DNA of 64,000 bases from Cricetomys ansorgei (lineage: Eukaryota; Chordata; Mammalia; Rodentia; Nesomyidae), in assembly GCA_026225945.1 (NCBI GenBank), contig JAMJFZ010001089.1, positions 7,996,001 through 8,060,000 on the forward strand. Direction: 5' to 3'. The position numbers were made by a program, and so were the translations under genes. The notes below the pieces were generated by a model. The model saw nothing but the letters and a program-made list of their open reading frames with translations, ran no database searches and was not told where the DNA came from. How positions within the stretch are numbered: the stretch's first letter is position 1; every line of letters starts with the position of its first letter. This document shows, piece after piece, positions 1 through 10,494 of the stretch.

Positions 1-173
1 GATGCTTACTTTTCTGTGTCTTTTGTCCAGGAGCCAACCCAAGGAATGGCGTGTCACACAGTTAAAGTGAGTTCCTACTTCAGTTAATCTAATCTAGAGA
101 ACCCCAAACAGGCATGCTCAGAGGTTTGTCTCCAAATGATTCTAGATCCTGTAGAGTTTGGTCGATAATACTA

Positions 174-182
<9 letters not shown>

Positions 183-228
<46 letters not shown>
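183..228. repeat. (TG)23 microsatellite
   Basis: Uninterrupted TG dinucleotide array preceded by a short (TA) run. Confidence 0.97.
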
Positions 229-229
<1 letters not shown>

Positions 230-368
230 ATCTCATGACATCCTACTGTAAACCTGAACTGGAAATAATCAGCATATAAATTTGCATGGTTATGGTCATG
301 TGACTTAGGTGTTCTGAGTTGCCTCTTCAGCATGCTGGTTTCCTAATTATTTTGTTTTCTTTTGCTCA

Positions 369-431
369 GTGTTGAGATTAAACTCAGGACCTCATGGATT
401 TCAGACAGTGTGCCACCAAGCTTAGCCCTCC
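369..431 (-). mobile_element. ID-type tRNA-derived SINE fragment
   Basis: Read on the minus strand it resembles the ID/B4 body: the segment TTGAGATTAAACTCAGGACC corresponds to the reverse of the ID box B region, followed by a degraded head. Strongly diverged. Confidence 0.55.
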
Positions 432-688
432 AAGCTTCATGTGTTTGAAACCCAGTCCAGCCTAGTTGGAATTACCTTACATATCAAATCTCAGCTGACG
501 ATCGTATGTGTGTATATGTGTGTTATTACTGTTGTTTTCAAGGTAAGGATCTAAAATAACTCACAACTAGGATGTAGCAGAAACATTCAATATAGTTATT
601 ATAAAGATGAAATTAGGAATTGAAATGAATTATTAAAATGAACTGGAAATAAGCATATTATTGTTACTAAAGAACAGGAGTGTTTTGT

Positions 689-815
689 GTGGCCATGATC
701 CCCACCATGACGATAATGAACTAAACCTTTGAAGTGTAAGCAAGCCCCAATTAAAATACTTTCCTTTATAAGAGCTGCCGTGATCTTGCGTCTCTTCACA
801 GCAATAGAGCTTTGG
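689..815 (+). mobile_element. 3' end of a MaLR (ORR1-like) LTR
   Basis: Contains CCATGACGATAATGAACTAA, a CCAATTAAAATACTTTC poly-A-signal region, CTTTATAAGAGCTGCC and TCTTCACAGCAATAGA, the order found at the 3' end of rodent ORR1-type LTRs. A better preserved copy is at 36850-37215. Confidence 0.65.
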
Positions 816-1342
816 GTAAGGCTGGAGAGATGGAGGAGACGCATGATACAATGACTGCGGGAAAATGTCCCTGATAAAATCCAGGCGTGTATTCAATGTT
901 TACTTTAGTTTTCTAGCTTCTCTGTATGCATCAAGTTTCCAGTGTGTTATAAAATACTATATAAAAAGCATTAGTTTATATGAAGAAAAGATAAGAAAGT
1001 GTGAGAAAATGCCAATTATTTTAAATGTAGTTTAAACTTGATATCTGGGGTAAAGTCCATGTCTAGACGCACAGATCATTCAGGTCTGCTTCAGAAAGTC
1101 TGGAATATCACACTCAAAGGTGACAGAGAGACTTTGGGAAGCTCGATGCTTGTTTCCAAAAAAGTTTCTGCTGAACCTAACTTCTGTACATTCAACTTTA
1201 CTGAGACATAGTTAAGATGATTGGTTTTTGTGCTCTGGCTGTTTAAGAAGCAATCATTTTTTAGAAGCAAATTTTGTGTTAATGATAACTGATTGTTAAT
1301 GAAGTCAGAACCATAACAACAACAAATAAATATTTCATTTTT

Positions 1343-1524
1343 GAAAATGTATTTATTTTTATTTACATATATGGGGGGTTGGAAGTACCAGTGATGGCCA
1401 TAAGAGGGCGTCAGATCCCCAGACCTTGTGGTTGCAAGCTGCCCCACATGGGTACTGGGAACTGAATTCTGGTGCTTTGGAAAAATAGCAAGTGCTCTTA
1501 AGCAATGAGCCATCTTTCCAGCCC
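1343..1524 (-). mobile_element. B3-type SINE
   Basis: The minus strand begins GGGCTGGAAAGATGGCTCAT and carries the B2/B3 body (GGATCTGACGCCCTCTTATG) ending in an AT-rich tail. Confidence 0.85.
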
Positions 1525-1529
1525 AAACT

Positions 1530-2812
1530 AAACATCTCTAAGTTGTTCCATTTTCAGATTACCATAGCTTACTTAATACTTAATTTTTAAGCATACTTAA
1601 TTTTTCCATCGTGTTTCCTTGGCTTTTCACAGTCTTGCCATCAGACTTGCTTACCTTCCAGGTCTGATGCAAAGGGAACAACACCTACTCCCTTTTCATG
1701 GCGACAAGTAGCACGGATCGACAGTTGCCAGCCGGAGGAGTGAGTGCACAGGTCTCTTCTGTTCTATTTGCCTTCTTGATTTCACAGCCATTGCTCAGCC
1801 CCGTCCTCGTCCTCCGTGCAGAACAAGCTGAGTCTTCAGGAGTTCAGCTGGGCCTCCTTCCAAAAGATTATCACAGCTGAAGTTGTTGATGGTGGGCATT
1901 CCTTTCTAGACCGAGGGGATAGGGAGGAGGAAAAAACCCTCACCTGAGTCTCCAGCTGCTCCTCCCAGCCAGCTGTATACAATTCTGCCCTAATTGCTCA
2001 TGGTCTCAGGAAGGGGCTGGAGTATATAGGCTGGGGAAGATCCTGGAGAGGCTCCATCTTCACAGCGACGGGGGAGCGGGCACTCATCCACAGACCTCCC
2101 AGTGATGCTACTTTGGGGTCACCCATGCGCTGTAAGTCAGCCTGATAGACTCACTGGTATCCCCTTTGAGGAATAGAACTTTGGTTTGCCTTGAGCTAGG
2201 AGGCGGGGATTAGACATTGCCTAGTCACAGCCAAGTTAAAAAAAGGAAAATCTTCACAACAGGAAGACAAGGGCAGGGGAAATAAAACCCTTCGGTAATC
2301 CAACTGTTACTCTCGAAGGGCTTTTTCCCATTCTGGTCGGCTGGTAAAGGATGTGTGTTCTCTCTTCGGTCCTCTGCCCACACACAATGTGAGCTGAATG
2401 ACACGGGCATGCGAGGTGCCACGTTTTACCCCCCTCCCCCCAGAAACCAGAAGCTGCTGGGAAATGCACCTCAGTCTTTCTTATAGGGCATTCGACGAAG
2501 GTAAGTTCTGCTCGCCTGTTTGCTGGAGCTACCAAAGCCTACTAACATCGCTGTGCTAATATTTCTGTGCTGCTCAAGGCCTTTGCTGAATTTACCAGTC
2601 TACTTTCATGTGTGTTACTCCGCATTGAGGTTGAATCCTTCTGTTAACAACTCAAGCACGCATTTGCTCTTTTAGGGGTAGTTTTTCATTGGCGAACCCA
2701 AGCTTCTGTGTGAAATTCCTATACTAAATTATTGAGTAACATTTGTAAGAGATGCTTTCATTATGATCCGGGATCCGGTGATTTCTTTTAACATATGGGA
2801 GATATCCATATG
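1530..2812. other. Unique sequence with a TATA-like box and a strong donor
   Basis: No repeat is confidently assigned. A TATATA at 2023-2028 in a GC-rich context and a splice-donor-like GAAG|GTAAGTTCTG at 2501 are described in the findings. The 1980-2220 part may be an old LTR, since GAATAGAACTTTGGTTTGCC resembles an LTR poly-A region. Confidence 0.3.
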
Positions 2813-2828
2813 CGATTATTACTATTAC

Positions 2829-2875
<47 letters not shown>
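2813..2875. repeat. (ATT)n microsatellite
   Basis: About 20 ATT units, the first few interrupted by ACT units. Confidence 0.95.
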
Positions 2876-3170
2876 TAACATATAGAAGAGCCAAGACTAA
2901 TAGAAGCTGCCAGATGGCTGTCAGGAACCCAAAGAGGCAGAAGCTACAGAAGCTGGGGGAAAGTGATAGACCCTAGAGCCTAACAAGTGGGGAAATTATA
3001 GGCATTAAGGTTCTGCTGATGTGGGGGTGTCAGTGGGAATGGGGAGCAGAGCATGAGGGAGGCGAGAAAAATGGCTTCACTGTGTCCTCTGCTATCACTG
3101 TGGAGTAGAAAACACAGTTTCCAGCACAGCACCAGGTACAGCTGGGACCTCCTAGTGGCCCACCAAATGT

Positions 3171-3598
3171 TGTCCCAGTTAGGGTTCTACTTCGGCGGCA
3201 AAACAGCATGACCAGAGCAACTGGAGGAGAAAAAGGTTACTTTGACTTACAGTCCTACAGCACTGTTCATCACTGAGGGAAGTCAGGACAGGAACTCAAA
3301 CAGGCGAGAACCTGGGGGAGGAGCTGATGCAGAGGCAAGGAGGGGTACAAAGGGGTGCTGCTTACTGACTTGTTCCACATCACTTGCTCAGCCTGCTTTC
3401 TTATAAAGCCCAGGACCACCAGCCCAGAGGTGGCACAACCCACAATGGACAGGGCCCTCCCCCATCAATCACTAGTTAAGAAAAATGCCCTACAGACTTG
3501 CATACAGCCCCATCTAATGGAGGGGTTTGTTAATTAGAAGTTCCCTCCTCTCAGATGACTTGAGCTCGTGTCAAGCTGACACAAAACTATCTAGCACA
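3171..3598 (-). mobile_element. Rodent ERVL/MaLR-type solo LTR
   Basis: It starts TGTCCCAGTTAGGGTTCTAC and ends GACACAAAACTATCTAGCAC, which on the minus strand read as the two LTR ends TGTG...GGACA. The interior matches the common rodent LTR with CAGTGATGAACAGTGCTGTA on the minus strand. The flanks AATGT and GATGT are a probable 5-bp target duplication with one change. A related copy is at 55990-56407. Confidence 0.75.
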
Positions 3599-3970
3599 GA
3601 TGTAATGATTCAAGAGATTGTATCCGTCGCTCACAAGGAAAGGAAGTATCCCTGTGCCTACAGGAATATGTCAGTAATGGCTAGGAACCTCAGTACCAAC
3701 TAGGTTATTGAGTTTACAGGGACGCTGTGGCAAAAATCCACAGCAGGTGCTGGGTAGTGGAAGTTATTGCTGTAGATGGTAACAGGGTTCCACCTGATAA
3801 GACCATGGTGTGATCGCAGCTGTGATTGTCTCACGGGCCTCGCCTCACTCCCGGCCCAGCTGCCCTGTGATCTACCTCTGTGGGCCCTCCTCCACAATAC
3901 AGCAGACAGGTCTGCAGAGTGCACTCGCATATGTGTACGTATACAGCATAGGAGAAAAAGTCAGAAGTTT

Positions 3971-4108
3971 GGAGGAGCCTGGGAGGTGGCTCCGTGAGTA
4001 TGTGTGCTTGCTGCCAAGCCTATCTCTGGAACCCACATGAAGGAGAGAACTGACTCTTGCAAGGTACCCTCCATGGTGTGTACCGGTACATGCCGTGTCA
4101 TTCATGGC

Positions 4109-4162
<54 letters not shown>

Positions 4163-4165
4163 AAA
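3971..4165 (+). mobile_element. B3-type SINE with (CA)n tail
   Basis: Degraded head (GGGAGGTGGCTCCGTGAGTA), then GGAACCCACATGAAGGAGAG and GAACTGACTCTTGCAAGGTA as in B3A, ending in a (CA)22 array at 4113-4157. Confidence 0.75.
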
Positions 4166-4204
4166 TACATGTGATTTTTTTTCTATCATCATGTTCTACT
4201 CTCC

Positions 4205-4298
4205 TCCTGCTTTTTCATATGTGGGTGTAAGTATGCATATTCTGCATGTTTGTAATTATATGTGGAGGACTGAGGTTGATGTCAGGAATCATCCCTGA
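4205..4298 (-). mobile_element. 3' tail of a composite rodent SINE
   Basis: Contains the minus-strand tail motif TGTGGAGGACTGAGGTTGATG. It forms an inverted pair with the + copy at 4300-4500. Confidence 0.6.
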
Positions 4299-4299
4299 C

Positions 4300-4500
4300 A
4301 GAGAGAAGATCCCCCGGAGCAAGCTGACTGGCAAGACTTGTCGTGTTGGCAAAGTCCGGATATGATTGAGAGATCCTGACTTAATGAAAAAAGATGGAAG
4401 AGAGATCAAAGATGATTCCTGACATCAACCTCGGGCCTCCACATGTATCCATACACGTGCAGACTATACATATCCACACCCCACATGTGAAAATAGGAAA
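4300..4500 (+). mobile_element. 3' half of the same composite SINE, opposite strand
   Basis: Contains ATTGAGAGATCCTGACTTAATG, AAGATGGAAGAGAGATCAAA, GACATCAACCTCGGGCCTCC and a CACATG-rich tail, the same order as in the longer copy at 16990-17345. The head is missing. Confidence 0.65.
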
Positions 4501-5255
4501 CAAGGCGGTCTGTCCTCGTTGGTGAGGGTGGACACCCCCACACACTGGAGGTGAGCGGCTCTTGTGTAGGAAGGCACTGGAAAGAGACATGGCATCAGCT
4601 CTTTCAAGAAGTTTAATTGATGAGAGGTCAACCAGGAGAGCTGGGCATTTACATAAAGCCGTCTCTGCATAAGCCACCATGTTTACAGTTTTTCTGTGGC
4701 ATTAACTGACCACAATTATCCAAGCCATTCCTTGGCCCTGGATCTTCCACGTTTACTTGGATAAAGGGATGTAGTCGGTAGCAGGTGCTTTTAGGATCGA
4801 TGGGGCTAGCAGATAGATGTGCACGGTTAAGCAACTGTCAGGAGAGGCTGATTTAAATAGATAGGTAAGTCATGCGAGCCCATTAGGATTTCTTTAGTCA
4901 GCACTGCCTTAAAGCTGCATCAGTAGGCTAATGGCTTTGCTTCTGTGCTGAGCCATTTCCTAAGGTGTCCCAGGGAAAACCAGAGGCGATTAGATAAGAC
5001 AGGTGGCACAAAAAGGCTTCTGAGTCCTCTTCCATATTTCTGCTGTTTTACTGCCTTATTTCCTCAGACCACCTTCCTCCTTACCCTGGGGTACTCATGC
5101 TCTGCCCATTTTCCCCACGTTTTATTTGAAGAAAGATTTACAGAGGCTTTCTCTCAGCTGATGTTCAGTGATAAGGTGTAGTCTCTACTTTGGTCCAATT
5201 TTTCTTATTAACATGCATGGTAAACATCTGGCGAAAAAAATTAAATGTTAGCATC
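4501..5255. other. Unique sequence, no gene seen
   Basis: No repeat recognised. Short open frames occur on both strands but show no protein I recognise. Confidence 0.5.
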
Positions 5256-5385
5256 TGCCAGGCACGGTGGTGCAGTGTGCCAACTACTTGGGAAGCTGAG
5301 GCAGGGGGATCGCTTGTGTAAAGGAGCTCAGGGTTAAGCCTGAGCAACCTTGTGAGCCTCACGTCTCAAAGTGCAAGAAACCAGT
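5256..5385 (+). mobile_element. Old 7SL-derived monomer (proto-B1/FLAM-like)
   Basis: Starts GCCAGGCACGGTGGTGCAGT and carries GGAAGCTGAGGCAGGGGGAT followed by CGCTTGTGTAAAGGAGCTCA, closer to the primate FLAM/Alu-like form (GGATCGCTTG) than to ordinary B1 (CAGATCTCTG). This suggests a pre-B1 7SL monomer. Confidence 0.7.
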
Positions 5386-5924
5386 CCTTTATGATGGATA
5401 TTACTCTTAAGTGTAAATTTTGATATATATCAGATGTTGGGAGAACCACATGCCATGGAACAGAAAAATCCTGAACTTTAACACCCCAAGGAGAAGGCTG
5501 AGCCTACGAAAGGAGCTAGGCGGACGAAAAACCCCTGCGAGGTTATGCTCAGCCATAGTGAGTGAATATGGATCCTAAAGACTGTGCTTGATGACTAGCT
5601 CTGGTCCTGTTTGATTGCCTGTGACTGGCGTGAGGCATGCTGGGAACCGGGGGTGGGGGTGGGGCGGGTGGAGCCTTTCCTTCTGTGAGCATGGGGAGTT
5701 TCTCAGTGGTCTTTGCTTCTGGGTCTGCATTTTTTTTCTTCATGCCCTGCACACCCTCTTACTTCATTGCACATTCTCCCTGTCAGCATTTCATTTGAAG
5801 ACTTGCCCTTGTCACTTGTCTGGAATTGACTGGGGAGGAGCTGATTGCCTCCTCATTCCTGTCACTGTGGGGGTCTCGAAATGGGCAGGTGGCAGCTCTT
5901 GAGTGTCCTGCTGTGTTACCTGAC
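5386..5924. other. Unique sequence, no gene seen
   Basis: Contains a G-rich patch at 5648-5675 (GGGGGTGGGGGTGGGGCGGG) with G-quadruplex potential. No recognisable repeat. Confidence 0.45.
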
Positions 5925-6292
5925 TGAGAAATACATTGAAATCAGTGTACCCAAACCACACCTGCCCACACACTGGGACACAGAGGCAACCTCATGTTCA
6001 TTATTAAGTAAGTAGATGAAAAAAACCTAACACTCATGAACACAATTCAGCCTTGAAAAGGGGGGATCCTCTCAGCCGAGACAGTACAAGTCAACATGAG
6101 AGATGCTGTGTTGTCTCATAAGCCAGGAACCCAAACAAATACTGTGTGATCTAACCTATATGCAGAACCTAAGAGTCTAATTATAAGAGTATACTGGCAC
6201 TGGCTAGAGGCCGAGGACAGGGAAGGACTTTGGAAGGATAGAAACAAAGCTCTAAGACTGTTGCACACTGAGGTGTCTGCAGTTGATGCTAC
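5925..6292 (+). mobile_element. Old L1 (L1M) 3' fragment
   Basis: Contains degraded forms of the ORF2-end/3' UTR landmarks: CACAATTCAGCCTTGAAAAG, CATAAGCCAGGAACCCAAAC, ACTGTGTGATCTAACCTATA and the 'tggctagaggc' counterpart, in the order of ancestral mammalian L1. Confidence 0.65.
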
Positions 6293-6297
6293 TGTGG

Positions 6298-6382
6298 GGG
6301 GCCAGGAGCATTGCTCAGTGGCGGAATGTTTGCCTAGTATGCAAAAGACCCTGGATTCTATGCCCAGCACTGCAAAAAAGAA
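6298..6382 (+). mobile_element. ID-type SINE
   Basis: GGAGCATTGCTCAGTGGCGG, TTTGCCTAGTATGCAAAAGA and CCTGGATTCTATGCCCAGCA follow the ID consensus (A and B boxes of a tRNA-Ala-like promoter), then an A-rich tail. Diverged, so not a recent rat-type insertion. Confidence 0.8.
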
Positions 6383-7084
6383 AATCCAAACAGTATGTAG
6401 GTGACAGATGTATTAATCATCTTAGTCTAGCCATTTTACATTATAAACATACATCAAAACATCATTGTTCCCCCAGAAATATACACAATTACTATTGGTC
6501 AATCCAAACTAAAATTTAATGGCAACAGAAAAAGTTATGTATAAGTAACATAATATGCCCAAGAGAGAGCACTTTGAAATTTCGTTTTGCTGTATTTTCT
6601 CCCTCATTTGGTTTGGGCCCTTCTGTGTGAGGAGAAGAAAATGTCAGTTCCCTGGTTTTCTCTACTCTAGCAACAAAGAGCAGCAAGGTGCCTAACAGGC
6701 ACCCCCAGAGTGAAGGGCTCAAGCTGTGCAGACTCCTCACCAGGCAATCAACAGCAGAGTCAGCCCTGCCACCAACAGATGTGTTCCAGGCAGAGAATAA
6801 ATCATCGTTCTCCCACACACACGCCCTCTACCCCGAACTCCAGGTTCTTCCAACTCTGGGGAGCCTAGATTGCATTACCAAATACAAAGTCAGTTTCATC
6901 CTGTGATTCTAGAAGTAACAGAGTCCTGGCACTCAAAAAATAAAAAAGACAGTGCCTGGTTTAGGAGAGGGGGCATCCACCCTTTGCTTAACCATATATT
7001 CTGGTAGAGATCCAAGGGGTCAGAAGTCCCTGGAATATTCCAGAAAGTGCAGTGGGTACATTTGAGATGAGCAGCTGTGCTGGG
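6383..7084. other. Unique sequence, no gene seen
   Basis: No repeat or coding exon recognised. Confidence 0.45.
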
Positions 7085-7190
7085 GGCTGAGGGAGGCTCA
7101 GTGTTTGAGCATATGCTTAGCTTAACATGTGCATGGCTCTGGATTAAATTCCCAATACCGGGAAGAAAAGGAAGGGAGGGGAGAGCAAGT
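7085..7190 (+). mobile_element. ID-type SINE, degraded
   Basis: GGAGGCTCAGTGTTTGAGCA, ATGCTTAGCTTAACATGTGC and CTCTGGATTAAATTCCCAAT align with the ID body, with an A/G-rich tail. Confidence 0.6.
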
Positions 7191-7246
7191 ACAACAAATG
7201 AAATCAACTTGGCAAAGAGCTAGTTTTACAAAGTCTAACCAGACAC

Positions 7247-7331
7247 CATGGCAGCGCATGGACGGACAAATTTCAGGGTAAATTGCGTCAGGTGACAGCA
7301 GGAAGTGTGCTCCTTCTCTATGCTGCTGGCT
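7247..7331 (+). repeat. Copy of an element also found at 8950-9033
   Basis: The segment from ATGGCAGCGCATGGACGGAC to CTATGCTGCTGG aligns over about 85 bp with 8950-9033, sharing GACAAATT, GGGTAA, CAGC.GG and CTATGCTGCTGG. The other copy lies just after a sequence resembling an ERVL tRNA-Leu primer site, so this may be a second ERVL/MaLR internal fragment. Confidence 0.5.
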
Positions 7332-7334
7332 CTG

Positions 7335-7422
7335 AGGAGTTGGTACCTCAGTGACAGGGTGCTTGCCTAGCGTGCTCAAGGCCCTGGATTCTATCCCCAG
7401 TCCAAAAAACTAAAAATAAATA
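7335..7422 (+). mobile_element. ID-type SINE
   Basis: GTACCTCAGTGACAGGGTGC, TTGCCTAGCGTGCTCAAGGC and CTGGATTCTATCCCCAGTCC followed by AAAAAACTAAAAATAAA. Good match to the ID body with its A-rich tail. Confidence 0.8.
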
Positions 7423-7510
7423 CGTAAAGATAAGGCTGAGAGCATGTTTAGAAAGCAGACCACTGAGTAAAGTAGACTGGGATGTAATTCTTCACAAAGA
7501 TCAAAGAAGG

Positions 7511-7758
7511 CGAGTGTATGCGTTCCCTGCATTGCCAAAGGTCATCCTCCAACCTGGCACACCTACCCAGGGGGGCAGAGAAATGCCAGCAGCGAAGGTC
7601 TGCTGCGATCAAGGCCCTCGCGTAAGGATCCCAGCATAGGAACCAAACTAACAACAGCAGCCGCCGCCGCCGCATGTAGCGCACCCAGAAAAGGAGTAAC
7701 ACTCGAGAGGGCTGGAACTATGCACGAAGTGATCAACAAAGAGAGAAACACAACTCCC
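7511..7758. other. CpG-dense patch
   Basis: I count 14 CpG in about 250 bp, including a (GCC)4 run at 7662-7673, in a window otherwise depleted of CpG. No repeat family recognised. A minus-strand open frame (7448-7702) crosses it but has no recognisable protein. Confidence 0.5.
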
Positions 7759-8902
7759 GTGGGAGCTTTACTAAAGGGGGCTTTACTGGAATGAGAGGCA
7801 GGGAGAGAATAGAAAGGGACTGGGGAGAGGCACAGGAGATGGGATCAAAGGAGCCACCAATGGCGAAGAGTAGGTCCTTTCCCCAGAGGCAAGTTGAAAA
7901 GGCCAAAGTATTACAAGAAGATCAAAAGACCCAATGAAGAGGATGAGATGAGAGAGAGCTCGCATGAGCAGAGGAACAGCCCTAGGATACAGACAAGGAC
8001 AGGAATACGGCACACCACAGGTGTGCTGCAGGGTGACCACGGAGGAGTGCAGGCGGGAGCTGGAGGAGGCCCACGTGGAAGGAAGTCCCTGAATTGTGAT
8101 AGTCCAGCCATTTCAGCAGAGGGAGTTAGTGCTGGGTAATAGTGAAGGAACCAGAATACTATTTTGAGCAAACATTTGAAAATCAAGTGATTGCTGTCGG
8201 GAATATATATTCCAGTTACTGACAGCAATCGGATGGAGGGCAACGATGGAAAGCCCTCTCTGTAATCTTGCCCTGCGTTCTTGCGGTAGGAATGTCAGCT
8301 GGCTCTCCTCATCTACTGCTATTTCTCCATTTCTATTAGTCACCAACTTCAGTGCTTAAAAGGATGTAATTATGTCACAAGGGGCGACTGTGCCTCGTAT
8401 AATATAGCTTATTTGCATTTTGTTAATTCTGAACAGTGATTGATTTTAGTTAAGCTGCCCTCCTGTTCACCCCACCACCATTTCTTGTCTTCTTGGACCT
8501 GAGACTACTATACTGGGGTTTAGAAAGACAGACACTAAGCAGCCACCTGGATGATGACCTATGTGACAGACAGGATCTCCTTGGCTATGGTTAATGAGTC
8601 TGGGAATGGTGTACCTTGTGTCAGTTATAGACACCACTGTCTCCATAGGTCATACATAAGCAGTGTGAGCGGATGTTGTATGAACATCTGAGTGTTTGGG
8701 AGACGCACTGTACTCCACACTCCTAGCGGGAGTATGGCCGCTATGTGATGTGGGTTTCTTCAGGTGCTGATGTGCCATTACTATCAGGATCTCCAGCACT
8801 GGTGGCATCCGTAGTGATAAAAGTCTGAAGCACCTGTCTACTGACCAGACACGGGTCTGAGGTTGACCAACAAACAAACAACAAGCAAAACAAAAAAAAA
8901 AA
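7759..8902. other. Unclassified sequence, no gene seen
   Basis: Purine-rich from 7780 to 7960. It contains a compound inverted repeat at 8189-8230. A (CAAA)-rich stretch at 8870-8902 ends it. Part may belong to the ERVL-like element that follows. Confidence 0.4.
8189..8230. repeat. Compound inverted repeat (10-bp arms around a 14-bp palindrome)
   Basis: GATTGCTGTC (8189-8198) and GACAGCAATC (8221-8230) are perfect reverse complements. The loop contains the perfect palindrome GGAATATATATTCC (8200-8213). Confidence 0.85.
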
Positions 8903-9740
8903 TGGTGTCTAGAAGTGGAGCATCCCTTCCGTGGTGGTCACAGCCACGATGGTGGCACACGGTTAGACAAATTGCCGGGTAAGTGGTGTAGGGCAGTGGC
9001 AGCGGGAGATGTGGTGCTCCCCTATGCTGCTGGTAAGAACCTGATAGCACAGGAGCAGAAACTCAAACACCTCTGGCTGTGTACCTTAAAGGCGAATTAA
9101 TTGACAGTGTTCTATTCCTGACTTCCATGACAGCATCTACCAAGCGGAAGCAAGGCGTGGCCGGAGTCAGGCAATGCCACTCGTAAGCTTACTTTGGCCA
9201 TGCGTCCTGGGGAAGGTGAGCCATGGCATTGATCCGGGATGTTTTAGCATCTGCAGGTGATATTCGTCTGTGTGCACTCAGTGGGCACAGACAGTTGGAA
9301 CTGCACGGGTGTCTGCTTTCCATCTTGATGCTGTTACAAACCCACACACGACTCTGCACACCATTGATCTCTGAGGTCAGGTTCCCTGATCTTCCAGTGT
9401 TGTGAGAGCAGTAGCATGTGTTCTGGCCATACTGCAACACCTATTCCCAGTGTGGGGCATCTGGAGGGTCTGAGTCAGAGTCGCTCTGCCAAGCCAAGTT
9501 GGGTTCACAAAAGAGTCCGCTATCCAGCGAATGTGATGTGTGTGGGATACTGGAGGTGGAAACAAATAATGGTTTCTGATCCTGTGAGCAGGACAACCTC
9601 AGAAGCAGAGCACATTGCAAGATGGTTCCTGGCTCCAGAACCCTGTGGATTGCTGGGAGATGATGTGAGAGCATTGTCCAAGGCAATGCAGATAGGCAGG
9701 TTTAGGCCACTTAATTGTGAGGATCGTGAACCTTTCCAAT
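8903..9740 (+). mobile_element. Probable ERVL/MaLR-type internal fragment
   Basis: It begins TGGTGTCTAGAAGTGG, one inserted base away from the tRNA-Leu primer-binding sequence typical of ERVL and MaLR elements. The following 600 bp are rich in CpG compared with the surroundings and share an 85-bp block with 7247-7331. No gag or pol frame is recognisable, as in non-autonomous MaLR internals. Family and right boundary are uncertain. Confidence 0.4.
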
Positions 9741-9891
9741 AGCTGAGGTTGTCAACACCTGGGGTGATGACGTTTACTGGGACTATTTTACCCCTCCCCT
9801 GAAAAGGAGACTCTCTTCCGCTAGCTGTGGGCCAAAGCAGCGGATGCTGGGACAGTTTTCTTCTCTCACTGTGCTGTTTTCTTTGGTTTTT

Positions 9892-10080
9892 TTTAATAAT
9901 TTATTTTTAATTTTATGTGCATTGATGTTTGCCTGCATATATGTCTCTGTGAGGGTGTCAGAACCTCAGGAACTGGAGCAACAGACAGTGGTGAGCTGCC
10001 ATGTGGGTGCTGAGAATTAAACCCAGGTCCTCTGGAAAAGCAGCCAGTGCTCTTAACCACTGAGCCATTTCTCCAGCCCC
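9892..10080 (-). mobile_element. B3 SINE, near full length
   Basis: The minus strand reads GGGGCTGGAGAAATGGCTCA, GTTAAGAGCACTGGCTGC, GACCTGGGTTTAATTCTCAG and ends in the T/A-rich B3 tail (ATGTGCATTGATGTTTGCCT on the + strand). Confidence 0.9.
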
Positions 10081-10401
10081 TGTGCTGTTTTCTGATCTCT
10101 AAGTCTTATAAGGTCCATGTTTTTTCTCGTGGTTACTCACATCAAAATGCAGCTCTACTCCACTTCATGGAGGAGCCTGTGAGTGCTGTGTACCTCTATT
10201 CACATCTTGAAATACCCAAGTTTCTCAAACCAAATATTAACAGAGGGTCAATTTACATCGTCACTAACATCTCATTGATTCCAAAGTGTAAAATAATATC
10301 TATCACAGATCAGTATGGAAGAAACCACCTACACTGTGTTAATATGATGAATATGAAATCACCATTATGAACTTCCTGGTAACACTAAAATGACAAAAAA
10401 C

Positions 10402-10437
10402 AACTATAATTTCTGCTGTAACTATAAATTCTGCTGT
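10402..10437. repeat. 18-bp tandem duplication
   Basis: AACTATAATTTCTGCTGT is followed at once by AACTATAAATTCTGCTGT, with one mismatch. Confidence 0.85.
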
Positions 10438-10494
10438 GAATAATCTAAAGTCTAAACATAAGGAAACATACAAACTCAAATTAACAGCCACTGT

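Noticed and set aside
142..333. His-Thr repeat frame on the minus strand
   Set aside because: Translation of the (TG)23 microsatellite.
3872..4192. Minus-strand frame rich in Cys-Val repeats
   Set aside because: Translation of the (CA)n array and a B3 SINE; not a protein.
6298..7422. ID elements as tRNA genes
   Set aside because: They keep tRNA-derived A and B boxes but cannot fold as a cloverleaf and have A-rich tails; they are SINEs.
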